The notes under the pieces are model-generated. The model saw only the letters and a program-made list of their open reading frames with translations, searched no databases and had not been told where the DNA came from. This document shows, in pieces, positions 1 through 10,833 of a stretch of 64,000 nt of DNA; within the stretch, counting starts at the first letter, position 1, and each line of letters starts with the position of its first letter. This stretch comes from Heliopora coerulea (taxonomy: Eukaryota > Cnidaria > Anthozoa > Scleralcyonacea > Helioporidae): assembly GCA_030142905.1 (NCBI GenBank), contig JASJOG010000588.1:37068-101067 (forward strand), given 5' to 3'. The position numbers and the translations under genes are program-made.

Positions 1-1060
1 CGATGGGGCAAGGTTGACTGTACAGAAGTATGGTTTTTACCTCTTGTCAGACTATGTACATAGTTAACCACATTAAATGTTCCGGAATCCCGTTAATACT
101 ATGTAAGTACAAGATTGTCTTTCTAAAGCTCTCAGAGGCAACTAGAAACGATCTCACGTCTAATTTTCAAAAATGTTCCTGAGGAAGCATGCGTCCAGAA
201 CCATTAGAATAACGTGCTTACCACGCTAATGTTCACCCACAAAACATCTACTCAAACTACCACTGAAACCCTCTTCTCAGAAACCTGGATTCGCCAATGT
301 ACTCTTCGTCGAATGTCAAGACTGGGGGCTCTTGAGATTTCAAGATTTATCATCGCGATATTCATTCAGAACTATCAAGGGCTCGTGAAATCTTAAACCT
401 GGGCTTTTCCCGCTCTAAATCAATGATAATTTGTCAAAGAATTACCGTTTTACGAACGAAGAATTGTCGAAAACGACAGTTAACGAAAGTTGACGACATA
501 CAAAACGTGCTCTCGTAGTCGTTGTTGACATATGATTCTGAAGCACTAAATGTGTGTCAATGGCTTCAGCTACGAGTTTTTGAGCCACAGTTTAAACTCG
601 TATGATGGTTTTCGTGCTTGATGTGATATTTGAAGGCCTCCAATTCGGACTAGACTGGGTTTTCAAGTACAAACAATTCGTTCTAGTCCGAGGCGAATCA
701 GTTAGTGTATTGGCACAACGAATTGGCGTATTAGAGTAAATATGTTGATGAGTATGAGTGTATCGATGAGTAAACTGATTGTGTGAAATTATATTTCAAG
801 TTCAAGGACTTGAACCATTATTTCCAGTCCAAGGATTGGAAAAAACAGTTCAAGTCCTTAGCCCAGCACTTCCATGGTATTTCAAGTCCGCTAACGTGGT
901 GCCATTCAGCACGTCTGATTGAATGATACTCATGAATTAAGGACTATGGGAATCTAATAGAAAAATCCGAGCTACGCCACAGCTCTTAATGACGTGATTA
1001 TCGGTAGTTAAGCGATTTCTTATTGACAAAATTAACGAAATATTTTCATTTATTTTTCAG
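1..1060. other. Unassigned flank or intron
   Basis: No coding exon, RNA gene or transposon end is recognisable here. It lies directly upstream of the acceptor of the first cysteine-rich exon, so the missing signal-peptide exon(s) of that gene should be here or further left, but I could not identify one. Confidence 0.4.
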
Positions 1061-1329
1061 GTCACACAAACGTGAAGAGACAAGCGAGGCAACTGGGCGT
1101 CCGCCTTTGCCAGCCCATTTCGAGTTACGATTTGAGCGCATGTCCCAAAGAAAGTAACTGGACTTATATTTGCAGGTTTCCTTCCAGTACTTGTGTGTAC
1201 ACCGTTACTTGCACTTCACTCACCGTCATAAGAGCAAACCGAATGTGCACCGATACCCACTCTATGGTCAGCGTAATTTGCTGCGATTTGGCCTGTAGAA
1301 CTCCGCCGCCAGCTCCACACGGAAAATGA
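1061..1329 (+). CDS. Secreted cysteine-rich peptide A, terminal exon
   Basis: Terminal exon of a small secreted-type protein, family not recognised. It starts at a strong acceptor (pyrimidine tract then TTTTTCAG at 1060) with two bases completing a codon, and runs to a stop at 1327-1329, followed by a poly(A) signal. There is no good ATG in the exon, so an upstream exon must supply the start and presumably a signal peptide. A basic KR pair lies just before the mature-looking part. The mature part has nine cysteines, including one CC pair, with the signatures SSYDLSACP and CCDLAC. It is paralogous to the exon at 10592-10833: spacing, the SSYDLS block, the CTD.H block and the CCDL ending are shared. 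A structural or host-defence-type secreted peptide is possible; toxin-like activity cannot be judged from this exon. Confidence 0.62.
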
Positions 1330-1457
1330 ATTTTCATCAATCCCCGGATGGCTTCTTAATCTTGCATTACTAATGTAACGACTGCTGATTACAGCAGTCG
1401 CTTACCGATGTTGAACAGTCATTGTAACCATTTCAGCTGAACAGTTGAATCCTTTTC

Positions 1458-1463
1458 AATAAA
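1458..1463 (+). other. Poly(A) signal of peptide A
   Basis: AATAAA about 130 bases after the stop codon of the cysteine-rich exon, on the same strand. It fits the 3' end of that gene. Confidence 0.5.
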
Positions 1464-2419
1464 AGAAGGAATGAAAATTATTTGTCTTGAATTCGTTCTA
1501 AGTTTCACTTAAAGTATGACAAAACTTTGATATCAGAGGCAAATCTCGTATCAGTAATGAAAAACAGAAAAATGCTTCATGTTTATTCACTCATTTTAGA
1601 AGTAATTTGTCACAGACCATATTTCATTTAATTCAAGTCTGTCTTTTCCTTTTCATTTAAGAAATATCTAATGGTTTTCAGTGTTTGGATTTAAATTTAG
1701 TCTGAGACTCAGATCTCCAACCACAAAATCATCTAAATGATTTACCCTCCCAAAACTATGCATTATATAAAATGTCTCCAAGTTGCTGCCAAAATTTCCC
1801 GGCAATAACGGTTGAAGATTGTATTACAGGTTTTACTACCCTTCTGATTGTGTTGAACTAGCAGAAGCCATAGCTTTCTATTTAGTTCGGTGTCTCCAAG
1901 GGAACTTGGGAAATGCATTTTCGACTAGAGGTACTTACGTGATACTCAATTTTGCCAACTAAATTTTGTGTTTCTTGGAAACATTGGATACAGTGCAAAC
2001 AGCTTTGTTCAATTGTTCTTGAAGAATGACAATTTTCAAGCGATCGTCAAGTAAATAAACCTTAATAACTCTACACAACACGATTCAGGGCTGGTCCTCC
2101 CTTTAACTCACACAACGCAAATTGATTGGAATCACCGCACACAATGCAAGGTGCCCGAATCCTGCGTCCACTCTGGTACAGTAAATATCTTGCTGTAAGA
2201 AGTATGGGATGACTTGTTCGCAGCTTTGTAACAACATTAATGCCTGCTTCAAACTTTTCAGACGTTGCCCAAGTAGGTATGAAGCTCTTTGCTGGTTCAA
2301 CCACTGTTTGCATTTTGCTTCGTCAACTTGCACTGTTCTGCAGGGGACCAAATTAAGGAATTTTAAAATTGACTACTTGATGGACGATTGCGACGACGAA
2401 TTTAAACCTTTCCTGCCCG
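1464..2419. other. No feature seen
   Basis: I see no gene, repeat with clear ends, or splice-bounded exon here. The short open frames lack family motifs. Confidence 0.4.
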
Positions 2420-2497
2420 AGACCTCTCCCCTTAACGGGCAAAATCGTTTGGCGTTAGAGTAAAATAATAGAAGTCTCATGGCGCCGGGAAAGAGTT
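2420..2497 (-). repeat. Dispersed repeat, 'GCCAGAC' family, copy 1
   Basis: Reverse-orientation copy of a short interspersed sequence whose core reads roughly TTACTCTGGCTAACGCCAG then ACGATTTTACTCG. Related copies lie near 8079, 17232, 20022, 40269 and 59945. All carry the TGGCGTTAG/CTAACGCCA core and often end near a 'gagttaa' or 'gattaag' sequence. Confidence 0.5.
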
Positions 2498-2499
2498 AA

Positions 2500-2930
2500 G
2501 GTTAGGACACACGAGGCGTCAAATCACGGAGACATATCGCTGTGACATGCCTCAGCGACAAATTCCACGGTGTGCACTAAGGAAAACTTTGTCGCGGGGA
2601 CAAAATTTCGACCCCACAACTTGTTACATGAATTCAAATTGATTTGAATTCCTGCAGCAAGTCGTCAGAACAGAAGTGTGTCCCCGCGACATTTCTCTCC
2701 GCGCCAACAGTTCATACGACAAGTTTCATCGATAAAGTCTGAGGACAGCTAACCACTAAGCGTCATTTAATTCTCAACTGACACCCCCTCTCATGTGTAA
2801 TCACTAATTAGAACGAGTCAATCACGTAAATCAAGTCCCCAAGTCAAGTCTCCTCGTGTTTCTGACAAAACGGACACATTCCTGCGACATGTGTCCGCTA
2901 CTTCACGCCACGTGTGTCCCAACTTTTAAG
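2500..2930. mobile_element. Putative MITE with GGACACACG termini
   Basis: Imperfect terminal inverted repeats: the left end reads GTTAGGACACACGAGGCGT, and the right end is the reverse complement of a GTTGGGACACACGTGGCGT-like sequence. Both ends sit next to TTAA. There is no coding capacity inside, and a small AATTCAAATT...AATT palindrome lies near the middle. A non-autonomous DNA transposon is the best fit; the superfamily is not assigned. Confidence 0.5.
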
Positions 2931-3765
2931 CAAAAACAACGGGAACGTCAACACCTTCATACAATAGAATTTTTCGTACGAAACAAAGAAAATGAATAAT
3001 TTTTAGGCACAAGAGTAATCCTATCGTCGTCTTCGTTCTCCATTCAACGTCACTTGGGGTATTTTTACGTGGTAAAGGCGACGTTAACTCATTGAGGGCC
3101 TGAAGAGTTTAGTAGAGTTTGTCGTTGAACTATTGAACAGAATCCCTTTAGATACTTTCAAGCTTTTCGAGGTCGAGGTCGAGATCGAGGTCGAAAAACA
3201 AACATCAAGTATTCGGAGCGAAGTCAATGAACTATGGTTTCTGATCAATTCGAAAATTTTTAGTTGCTTGATTGCCACCTTCGCCGTCTTGGCTTGCTCG
3301 TCGTGAACTTTAGCTTGCTTAAAGTCCCCAAAACTGAAGAAGGAAGTGATTGGAAACCTCTAATCCAACACCATTCGACAACTTCACACAGTATAATTTT
3401 TTTATATCAAGTTCTCTAGTACTAAGGATTTACTTGTATCAGTTTGAAATATGACCACAACATCGTTTGACCAAACAACAACTCCTGAATCCTGATTCCT
3501 TCTTCCTGAGCTCACGTTCTCCGTCTTAAGTGTACTTGATATTTCATCCTCGGCAACCAAATATGGTAACTGGGTATGACCATTCGCCTTTTTGTCGAAC
3601 ATCCTACAGAACAGACCAACCCATGCGAGATTATTTGGGACCTTACGTAAAAACAACTCGAAACTCGAGGACGACCTCCGTTACATAATAGAATTTTTCA
3701 TCCAAAACAGAGTAATGAATGATTTTAGTCCCAAGAGTAATGTCAACTAGTTAACAGACAACAAC
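2931..3765. other. No gene seen
   Basis: Only a short GAGGTC-type simple repeat near 3169-3195 stands out. No exon or transposon protein is recognised. Confidence 0.4.
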
Positions 3766-3844
3766 TATAGTTTAGTCCGACAAAGGCATTTGCACGTTGT
3801 TCTGAGGTCCATCAACTCTGAAATTCCTAAAATAGGTTGTTATA
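3766..3844 (+). repeat. 79-bp direct repeat, left copy
   Basis: Begins TATAGTTTAGTCCGACAAAG and ends AATAGGTTGTTATA. An almost identical copy in the same orientation starts at 5393, immediately after the mariner-type element, with only a few mismatches. The two copies abut the transposon on both sides. Confidence 0.85.
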
Positions 3845-5392
3845 CAGGGTGTCCCAAAAAACCCGAAAACTATTGAAATCACTTATTGTTAAAATTTGAA
3901 TGCCCTACGAAAAAGCTGAACGTAATGATGCGTAAAATATTGTCAAGGTGCATGTATTAAAATTTAGGTAAGAAAATCGCCTTGTAAAGTGCGTGATTTT
4001 TTGCCCGTGGGAATTTAAAGCAAATTATAAAATTCTAACAGAGAAAAACTTTGTGAAAATGATAAAATTCAAGTTAGTCCTGTCATCGCTTCGAAAGAAA
4101 ATGGTACAACTGACCACAGAACAAAGAGTTTTTATTGTGATAAATTATACGCGTACCCAAAGTACAACGAAAGTGCGAAACGTTTTTCAACAAAGGTTTC
4201 TAGATCGAAATCCACCTGCGCCAAGCACAATTTTGAGCAACGTCAGAAAGTATTTAAACGCAGGTACGAGTTTAAACATTAATAAAGGGCATTCTGGCAG
4301 AAGAAGAACTATTCGAACTGCGCAAAATATCGACGCTATAAGAGATCTATTCCAGCAAAATCCTCACGTGAGTGCTCGTCGCAACCCCATTCCGATTTCC
4401 AGAACAAGCTTTAACCGGATAACAGAGGTTGAAATTAAATGGCACCCATACCGAGTGCATGTGCGGCATGAGTTGTTGGCAGGCGACTTTGCACTTCTGT
4501 ATTTAATTTTGAAAGGAGCGATTCTCGCGTACATTTGACGGTTTGGGCAGCACTTTGCGGTAATGGTGTAATGCTTGGTCCTTACTTTTTCGTGGGGAAT
4601 GTTAACGGAATCGCCTATCTTCGAACGCTCAACGAATTTGCCTTTCCACAACTCGCTGAACATTTTAATAACCAATATTGGGAGGGAAGGTTTCGGGGTC
4701 TTTGGTGGGCTCAAGATGGCGCTCCTGCACATCGCCTTATCGCAGTTAGAGATCGCCTCAACGATGTGTTTGGAAATCACCGCATCATAGGTTTAGGTCA
4801 TGATGTTGAATGGCCACCGCGCTCACCTGACTTGACACCATGCGACTTTTTTTTTCGTGGGGGTATATTAAAGATAAAGTATTTGCAACTCCACCGCAAA
4901 ATATTAACGAGTTACGCCAGAGGATCGTCAGGGAGTTCGACGCCTTACGAGAGCAGCCTGCCTTCATTCGACGGGCAGTGAGTGATATGCACAGGCGAAC
5001 AATGCTTTGTGTTGCAAGAGAAAGGGGATATGTCGAAGGTCACGGTGCTTGATTGTATCCATAGTTGTAAATTGTAAATATTGTAAGTAAAAACTGTTTT
5101 GTTTTAATGCACATACTTTTCCTTCCTAAAAGCCTGAAACAGCACAATAAGCACATGTTGATCATGAATACAATCTGATTCCATTGTGTTTAAGCACCAT
5201 AAGACTCCAATAAACAAAAACTACGTAATAACAACATTTTACAGTTTTAGACAGCTTCATTATGTATAAAATTACTTATATCAATCATTTATGGATTCGT
5301 GGGGACCAACAGAGAGCTAAGGCATTAAAATTCTAACAATTAAATTGTTATTGGTGATTTCAATAGTTTTCGGGTTTTTTTGGGACACCCTG
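3845..5392 (+). mobile_element. Mariner/Tc1-superfamily DNA transposon, decayed
   Basis: The ends are inverted repeats of about 40 bp, starting CAGGGTGTCCCAAAAAA and ending with its complement at 5392. It is flanked by TA (in fact TATA) on each side, as expected for the Tc1/mariner superfamily. One decayed transposase gene lies inside. At 1548 bp it is close to full length, though the coding region is broken. Confidence 0.88.
4101..5052 (+). pseudogene. Mariner-superfamily transposase pseudogene
   Basis: The enzyme would cut and join transposon ends in the nucleus. The N-terminal part (4101 to about 4480) has a helix-turn-helix start like DUF4817 proteins (MVQLTTEQRVFIV), followed by a second HTH-like block. 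The catalytic part resumes at 4535 in another frame with WWAQDGAPAH and then SPDLTPCDFF, the second and third acidic positions. They are about 42 residues apart, longer than the DD34D/E of classical mariner and Tc1. The segment around the first catalytic Asp is partly lost at the break near 4480-4535. A second frame change in the T-run near 4847-4858 moves the C-terminus (ending GYVEGHGA) to a third frame. It is not functional. Confidence 0.82.
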
Positions 5393-5472
5393 TATAGTTT
5401 AGTCCGACAAAGGCCACTTGCACGTTGTTCTGAGGTCCACCCACTCTGAAATTCCTAAAATAGGTTGTTATA
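5393..5472 (+). repeat. 79-bp direct repeat, right copy
   Basis: Second copy of the sequence at 3766-3844, starting at the base after the transposon end. It has a few substitutions and extends slightly as TATAAGG. Confidence 0.85.
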
Positions 5473-5948
5473 TAAGGCGCCTTGCTTTTGACCGATTCTT
5501 ACAATAGAATCTCAACAGCTAGCCGACTAGGTAGTCTTTTAAAGTTATAACTGCCCCTTAACCTTCCGGATTTCATTTATAAGTTTTCGTCATGTTTCTG
5601 CGCTATAGCTCTTAAAAACACCAATCCAAGGATGATGTTTGCTTTACGAAATGCCACATACGCTTCAGCAATCATCTGCACTCCGCCTAGTACCCTAAAA
5701 GGACCGATGGTTTCATTATCAATGATTCCACCTCTGAAAATCATTTATCCACATCCTCACTAACTTCTCAATACCTATTGTGCTGCAGAACCTATATGAT
5801 TACTGACCCGAATCAAAACCTATTGTTTTCACTCAGCATTATATCAAATAATGCAGAGAGCAAAAATATGCAAGTCGAGTTTCCAAAATTTTCCTCACTG
5901 TATTCGCTGTTATAACGCAGAGAAAATATAATGTGTTTCGATGAAGGT
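5473..5948. other. No feature seen
   Basis: No exon, RNA gene or transposon boundary is recognised in this stretch. Confidence 0.4.
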
Positions 5949-6085
5949 CAGTAATTATTTAATAGATAATTACTGAGGCACACAGCATTATTGGATATGA
6001 TACATGCAGCTTCGGCTTGCAGCCTCAGCTGTTTGCATTGTATCCAATAATGTTGCGTGCTTTAGTAATTATCTATTAAATAAAC
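5949..6085. repeat. Foldback repeat (MITE-like)
   Basis: An arm of about 55 bp beginning TATTTAATAGATAATTACT is inverted at the right end, with a short GC-richer loop around 6008-6027 (GCAGCTTCGGCTTGCAGCC). It is non-coding and most likely a palindromic MITE. Confidence 0.65.
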
Positions 6086-6477
6086 CAGCCTCTGTTCCAT
6101 TCATGAGGATCATCAAGTGTTTTATCGGTGCATTCCGTGAATGAGGAGGTTTAGAAATCCGTCTTAAGAACTATCGAGCCCAGTAAATCCTCCTTGTCTT
6201 AGGTTTGGCAGTCATCAATGGTAGTTATCTTAACAACACATTGGAGAATTCTTTACCTCGTAATTTGACGATCTATTAAAACTGCATCTTTCCTAAATGT
6301 TTCCTTTATAAAAGACGATTTGCATGCCTACTCGCTTAATTCTTGTCAACTGCCAAGCTGTTGTTGTTTGGTTTTCCCATAATCTCACCGCTTCAGCAAC
6401 AGGATCCTTCTGGTAGAAATATTGTCTTCGAATCTTTTAATCAGGTCTTTGCTGCTTTGCACAGTCTTCCCTGATCA

Positions 6478-6721
6478 GGGGCGGATCCAGAATTTTGAGA
6501 ACGGGGAGGGCGCAAAATCTTTTTACGAATTCATTTCCACCGTGTGGCATTTTAACGGAAGAATTTTTATGCTACTGTCGTTTCCTGTGCTTTTTGAATC
6601 GGAATTTCTTCGTGGTCGATATGTTTAATGGTTGTGTTTTATAACCGAGCAAAAAATCACACGACAACTTATAAAAAAAGGGGTGCGCGTCTGATGCGCA
6701 CCCTCCTAAATCGCGCCTCTG
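6478..6721. mobile_element. Putative hAT-type non-autonomous element
   Basis: The left end GGGGCGGATCCAG and the right end ...CGCGCCTCTG form a short imperfect inverted pair. CTGATCA is duplicated at both edges (6471-6477 and 6722-6728), consistent with a 7-8 bp target duplication. There is no coding content. The inverted repeat is weak, so confidence is moderate. Confidence 0.4.
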
Positions 6722-6729
6722 CTGATCAA

Positions 6730-7065
6730 CATTATTACCATGAATAAAGCCACAATAGAGTGTCCAACGTGCTCTCTTCATTAAAAGTGTTGCGTAGTTT
6801 TTTTTCTGCTTATGAGCAGCCAGATGGGTCACACTTTTAGTTGCTTTCCTTTTGCGTTTAGCTCTTCTTCTGCTCAAATCGCAGCTTTAATATCCTCGTT
6901 AAACCAAGGGACACGTGGTCTATTGACAACATTTCCGGAGTGTAAGGGAGCGTGCCGATCTATCAAGGAAGATAGAAGATGTTGAATTATAACAAGTGAC
7001 AAGCTTATCCAAATCCGTAAATTCATCATTGTAAAGAGAAGAATAATATTAAATGTAATAATCAT
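6730..7065 (-). pseudogene. LINE (CR1/L2-like) ORF2 fragment
   Basis: On the minus strand a frame with LIDRHAPLHSG followed by RPRVPWFNEDIKAAI resembles the linker between endonuclease and reverse transcriptase in CR1/L2-type LINE ORF2 proteins, which normally reads 'DKHAPL... RP..PW.N.eI'. It continues in a shifted frame with a basic RRRAKRKRK stretch. No RT catalytic motif is present, so this is a short, broken fragment. It could also be from a related Jockey-type LINE. Confidence 0.5.
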
Positions 7066-8078
7066 ATAAGCGTCGTATTTTTCTATTGCTGGTTGATGTT
7101 TTGAATCACTTTGATCTATTGAGTTTGTTCACTAACTTAGAGTGGGTCATCTACTTATTCTGTTTGGTCCCTACTCATAAGCTACCACACCTTTTCGACA
7201 AACGGTGTATCATGGGTAAATTGAATAATGATTGGACAATAAGGATAACAAAATACAAACAGTAAAAACGAAAAACAGCAAAAACTATTGACGTTTTCGT
7301 TCTAAACCGGAAGATTGAACTGACGCTACGTCGGGCCAGTCAGTGTACTTTTATCATAATTTCTGGTAATTTCTTGTTTGAACGAAGCCTATTTCAAAAC
7401 TAACTAAAACTTGCCAAGGTGAAGGTGGGTTTTCGATGCAAAGTTGTGCAGTCACTGTCTTTGAGCATAGCTTCAGGGATGTCAGTTTAAATGCATTTAT
7501 TATCTCTGGCGTCTTTACTAACATAACATACATTTATATACATTTAATATGAAGAATATTACTGTATTTTACGCATACATGTCGAACGAGCGAAGGAGTG
7601 ACCATTTGAGTCTTCTTTGCTAATGTAGTGAGTGTTGCATACTATATAACTGTAGCTTCAGACTTTCACGCTGGAAACCAGAAAATGAGAATCGGCGACA
7701 GAGTTTTACTATCTTCCACAATTATTTCTCTACTCTGAACTGGCAAAATCACCATACACTGTGATCAAGAAACTGCGTAACAGCTCAACACGCATTTTAT
7801 TATGGGGAATATTACTCAAAGGCCTGCTTCCCCAAACAATCACTCGAATCTTTATTAAAAAATGGAGTTGAAAGGGCAAAGTTGCAACACCAACAACAGA
7901 CTGCCCCAAATGACACGCTTTCGTTCAACCTTATTATTCAAGAGACAAACACTATACACCAGTACAGAACGTCACATGTCTTTTTATTGTCGTGATCGAG
8001 AAAGGCAATGTCATGCACCTTTCGGCTTACCCGTCAATGGTTCACTCATACTTATCAGCCTTGCATAGCCTTTAACCC
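7066..8078. other. No gene seen
   Basis: AT-rich DNA without recognised exons. Nothing with clear transposon ends. Confidence 0.4.
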
Positions 8079-8152
8079 TTAATTTTACTTTCGTTAACGC
8101 CAGACGATTTTAATCGTCATGGGGAGACCTCTTGGACAGGAAAGGATTAAGG
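8079..8152 (+). repeat. Dispersed repeat, 'GCCAGAC' family, copy 2
   Basis: Contains GTTAACGCCAGACGATTTTA followed by ATCGTCATGGGGAGA, the same core as the other copies in the window. Confidence 0.55.
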
Positions 8153-10591
8153 TAGATGAACTACACGTAGGCGGAGTGGCCTGGGTAGACTGGATTTCTG
8201 CGTTGCATGTCTAATTCAAAATGGGCATAACTTTTTTTTTTATTGATACACTAATTTTGTGAAAGACAGGATTCTTTTCTTAAACAAACAGAAGTTACAA
8301 ACACGGATCTCTGTCTCTTTTCGCCGCACATATTATTTTCCAAGCCAATTCGAAAATGTTTTTGAATGAATTGATGAGAGAAATTTTTTTTGCGCGATCA
8401 CTAGCTGATATACCAGCTGCAATTGATAAGATTTTACGAGACGTACTGGCGATGATTCGTTTAAATTAACATAATATACTAATCCACATACATTCATTTA
8501 TATTTACATGCTCAGATCAAATTCATTTTCTGCAGTGAAATTTGTTTAATAATTTTGTTTTCAAAACGGTTCTTGAACCCTTATTACTTTCAGAAAACTC
8601 TGCTGCTTTTTATTAATTGATCTATGTTTTAAGTTAACAACCATGGAAAAACAAATTACAGAGCGCCATGCCGTTGTTTTGAATATTTAGCGCTGTTGTG
8701 CGTGTCTGTATAACTAAAAAAGATGTTTACCTGCAAGCTGGTCATAATACCCGGAAGATACTTTCGATTTCTTGCTGTTGCGTTCCTTATTATCTATCTT
8801 GAACAACCGAATCTTTCAAACTGACGTACAATAAAGCTGATATTATTGATAGATAAGACGTTTTAATCAATTACCACAACATGCTCCTATCCCTAAAACT
8901 TTTGATTTGCTTTCACAAGAAGATTATTAAGATTTCAGGTTGTGAAATTTTGTGGATGCCAGCGGAAATTTATGGATCATGACTCTTTATATTCGTCGAG
9001 AAGGAGTTCGAGAAATCGGATATTACTGACTTATTTAGAGGCAATCAGTCTAATTTATGTCCTGTTCATTTCGTCCACCTATTTACCACTGGCGTTATGT
9101 TTTTACCGTATTCCGAAGAAAATCTACACAATTAGAACTTGACGAAAATATCTTCCTGGGCTTCTCGTTCCTTGAAGGAGATGTCAAAATCGGAATTTTT
9201 TTCCTATCCCGACAGCATATTGGTTGGAATTGGGAATGTTTAAGCAATATCGGGATAATCCCGACGAAATTGGGATGGTTGGACAATCTAGGGTTTGTTC
9301 ATTTGGAGTAGCCCCAATATCCTTGTCCTTCACCCAAGTACATTATTCCACATAATTATATGAAGGTAGTTGTTTACTGTTATCCTTTGTTGACTTAAGG
9401 CTGTTTCCCACTTGGTGAATTTTATCGCGCGAAGGGACTTTTTCTTTTCTCTCATAGGCTTTCGACTTTAACTAATGACGAACCTAATTTAATTTACACC
9501 AAGAAATGTCGTTAAGCAGTTTTGAGGTGTTTTTATTATATCTCATCATTGATGAGAGAGCAGATGGATAACAGACGCGAGTAGTTGTTTAACAGTAGCA
9601 ATCCAAGAAATCAGACGGGTGATATTGTACGAGATATTGTATGATATTGTAAGTTACATGACAGCTAAACAATAGGATTAAAGTGACAAGATGTAGGGCG
9701 ACAAGATGTAGGGTGACAGGAAAATAGAGATGAAATGAAATGAAGTGAAAAGAGGACCGCGTAGAACTAAAATAAGCGGCTGTCGTGTTCCAACTAAGCG
9801 GATTTGTGAGTTGAAGCGGGCTGGGGGAAGTCGGGAAGACATCGAACTCATAACAAAATACCCAATGTAAGGTGATAGCCACCGCCCTTACTAAAACCTT
9901 AGAGAGTGGCATTGTAATGGACATTTAATCGAAACACGAAGCGTGTTGAATAGGCCCTTGTCATTACAATTGAAACGGTCCTTCAATTTTACATGTCTAT
10001 GCATAGGTGCGTCACAACAATTAAAAGTTCTTTCCAGTAGTTCAATCACTGTGTTCTTGTTGAATTGCTAAAATTTGTAGGGAATTTTGCGCACAGTACT
10101 TAGGCTGTCCGAGAATTTTTCAGCACGTTTCGTTAATGGTCGGTGTGACGTCGCTCCATCAACTCAGTGCAGAATAGTCTCGAACCCAATCTATGTATGA
10201 ATGGTATCGAAAAGATTGACGAATGCCAAAAAATCATTGAAAAAAAACAAATCTACCGTCTATTTTTGTAATTTGTAACTTCATCGGTAAAACCAGCATT
10301 AACATTGAATATAATTTAGCCGAGGGGTGTCTTAACCGGGGAACATTAGGTACACATACCACCCAACATTCTTAAGTCTACCCTTTTTATGATAGAAAGT
10401 ACCTTGTTCTTTCGACGAAATCATAAAATGTCTTTTTGCACAGAATACACAATCACGTTGTGTCTATATGAGGATGTATAAAAGTGCCCATTAAAGCGCG
10501 TGTCCCACCAGTTTGAAGTTGCTTCTTAAGCTCTTGGTTTAGCTGCTCGTGGACTATAAAGGTTAATGAAATATGTTGGTCTATTTTTCAG
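8153..10591. other. Intergenic or intronic DNA
   Basis: No exon is recognised. A short tandem of CGGGATAATCCCGAC-like words lies near 9210-9290. A TATAAAAG sequence near 10478 precedes the second cysteine-rich exon by about 110 bases, but a splice acceptor at 10591 makes it doubtful that this is the gene's promoter. Confidence 0.35.
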
Positions 10592-10833
10592 CACGGAATG
10601 ACAGACGGAAAAGAAGTTCTCAACTGACAGTCAAGCTATGTAAACGTTTATCAAGTTACGATTTGAGCCGATGCCCAAACGAATACGACTGGAATTATGT
10701 ATGTAGGTCTCCTTCACGCCACTGTGTATGCATAGTCATTTGTGAAGGTATAATCAAAGCCAGAAATTCAGGCAGATGCACCGATAGGCATATCCTTGTG
10801 AACGTCCTTTGCTGCGATTTGATTTGCAAATAA
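10592..10833 (+). CDS. Secreted cysteine-rich peptide B, terminal exon
   Basis: Paralogue of the exon at 1061-1329. It begins at an acceptor (CTATTTTTCAG) in the same phase, two bases completing a codon. A perfect furin-type site RRKR precedes the mature part, which contains ten cysteines, one more than peptide A. Shared landmarks are SSYDLSRCP, a CR.PS..C segment, CTDRH and CCDLIC at the end. The protein would be cleaved by a proprotein convertase in the secretory pathway and exported. Upstream coding exon(s) with a signal peptide are not identified. An ATG just before the acceptor would read through the splice site and is not preferred. The family is not recognised; the role is unknown. Confidence 0.62.

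Noticed and set aside
1072..1072. GTG start codon for cysteine-rich peptide A
   Set aside because: A non-ATG start is not needed: an acceptor at 1060 shows that this is an internal position of a spliced gene.
10478..10485. TATAAAAG as promoter of cysteine-rich peptide B
   Set aside because: The coding exon begins at a splice acceptor shared with its paralogue, so transcription must start further upstream.
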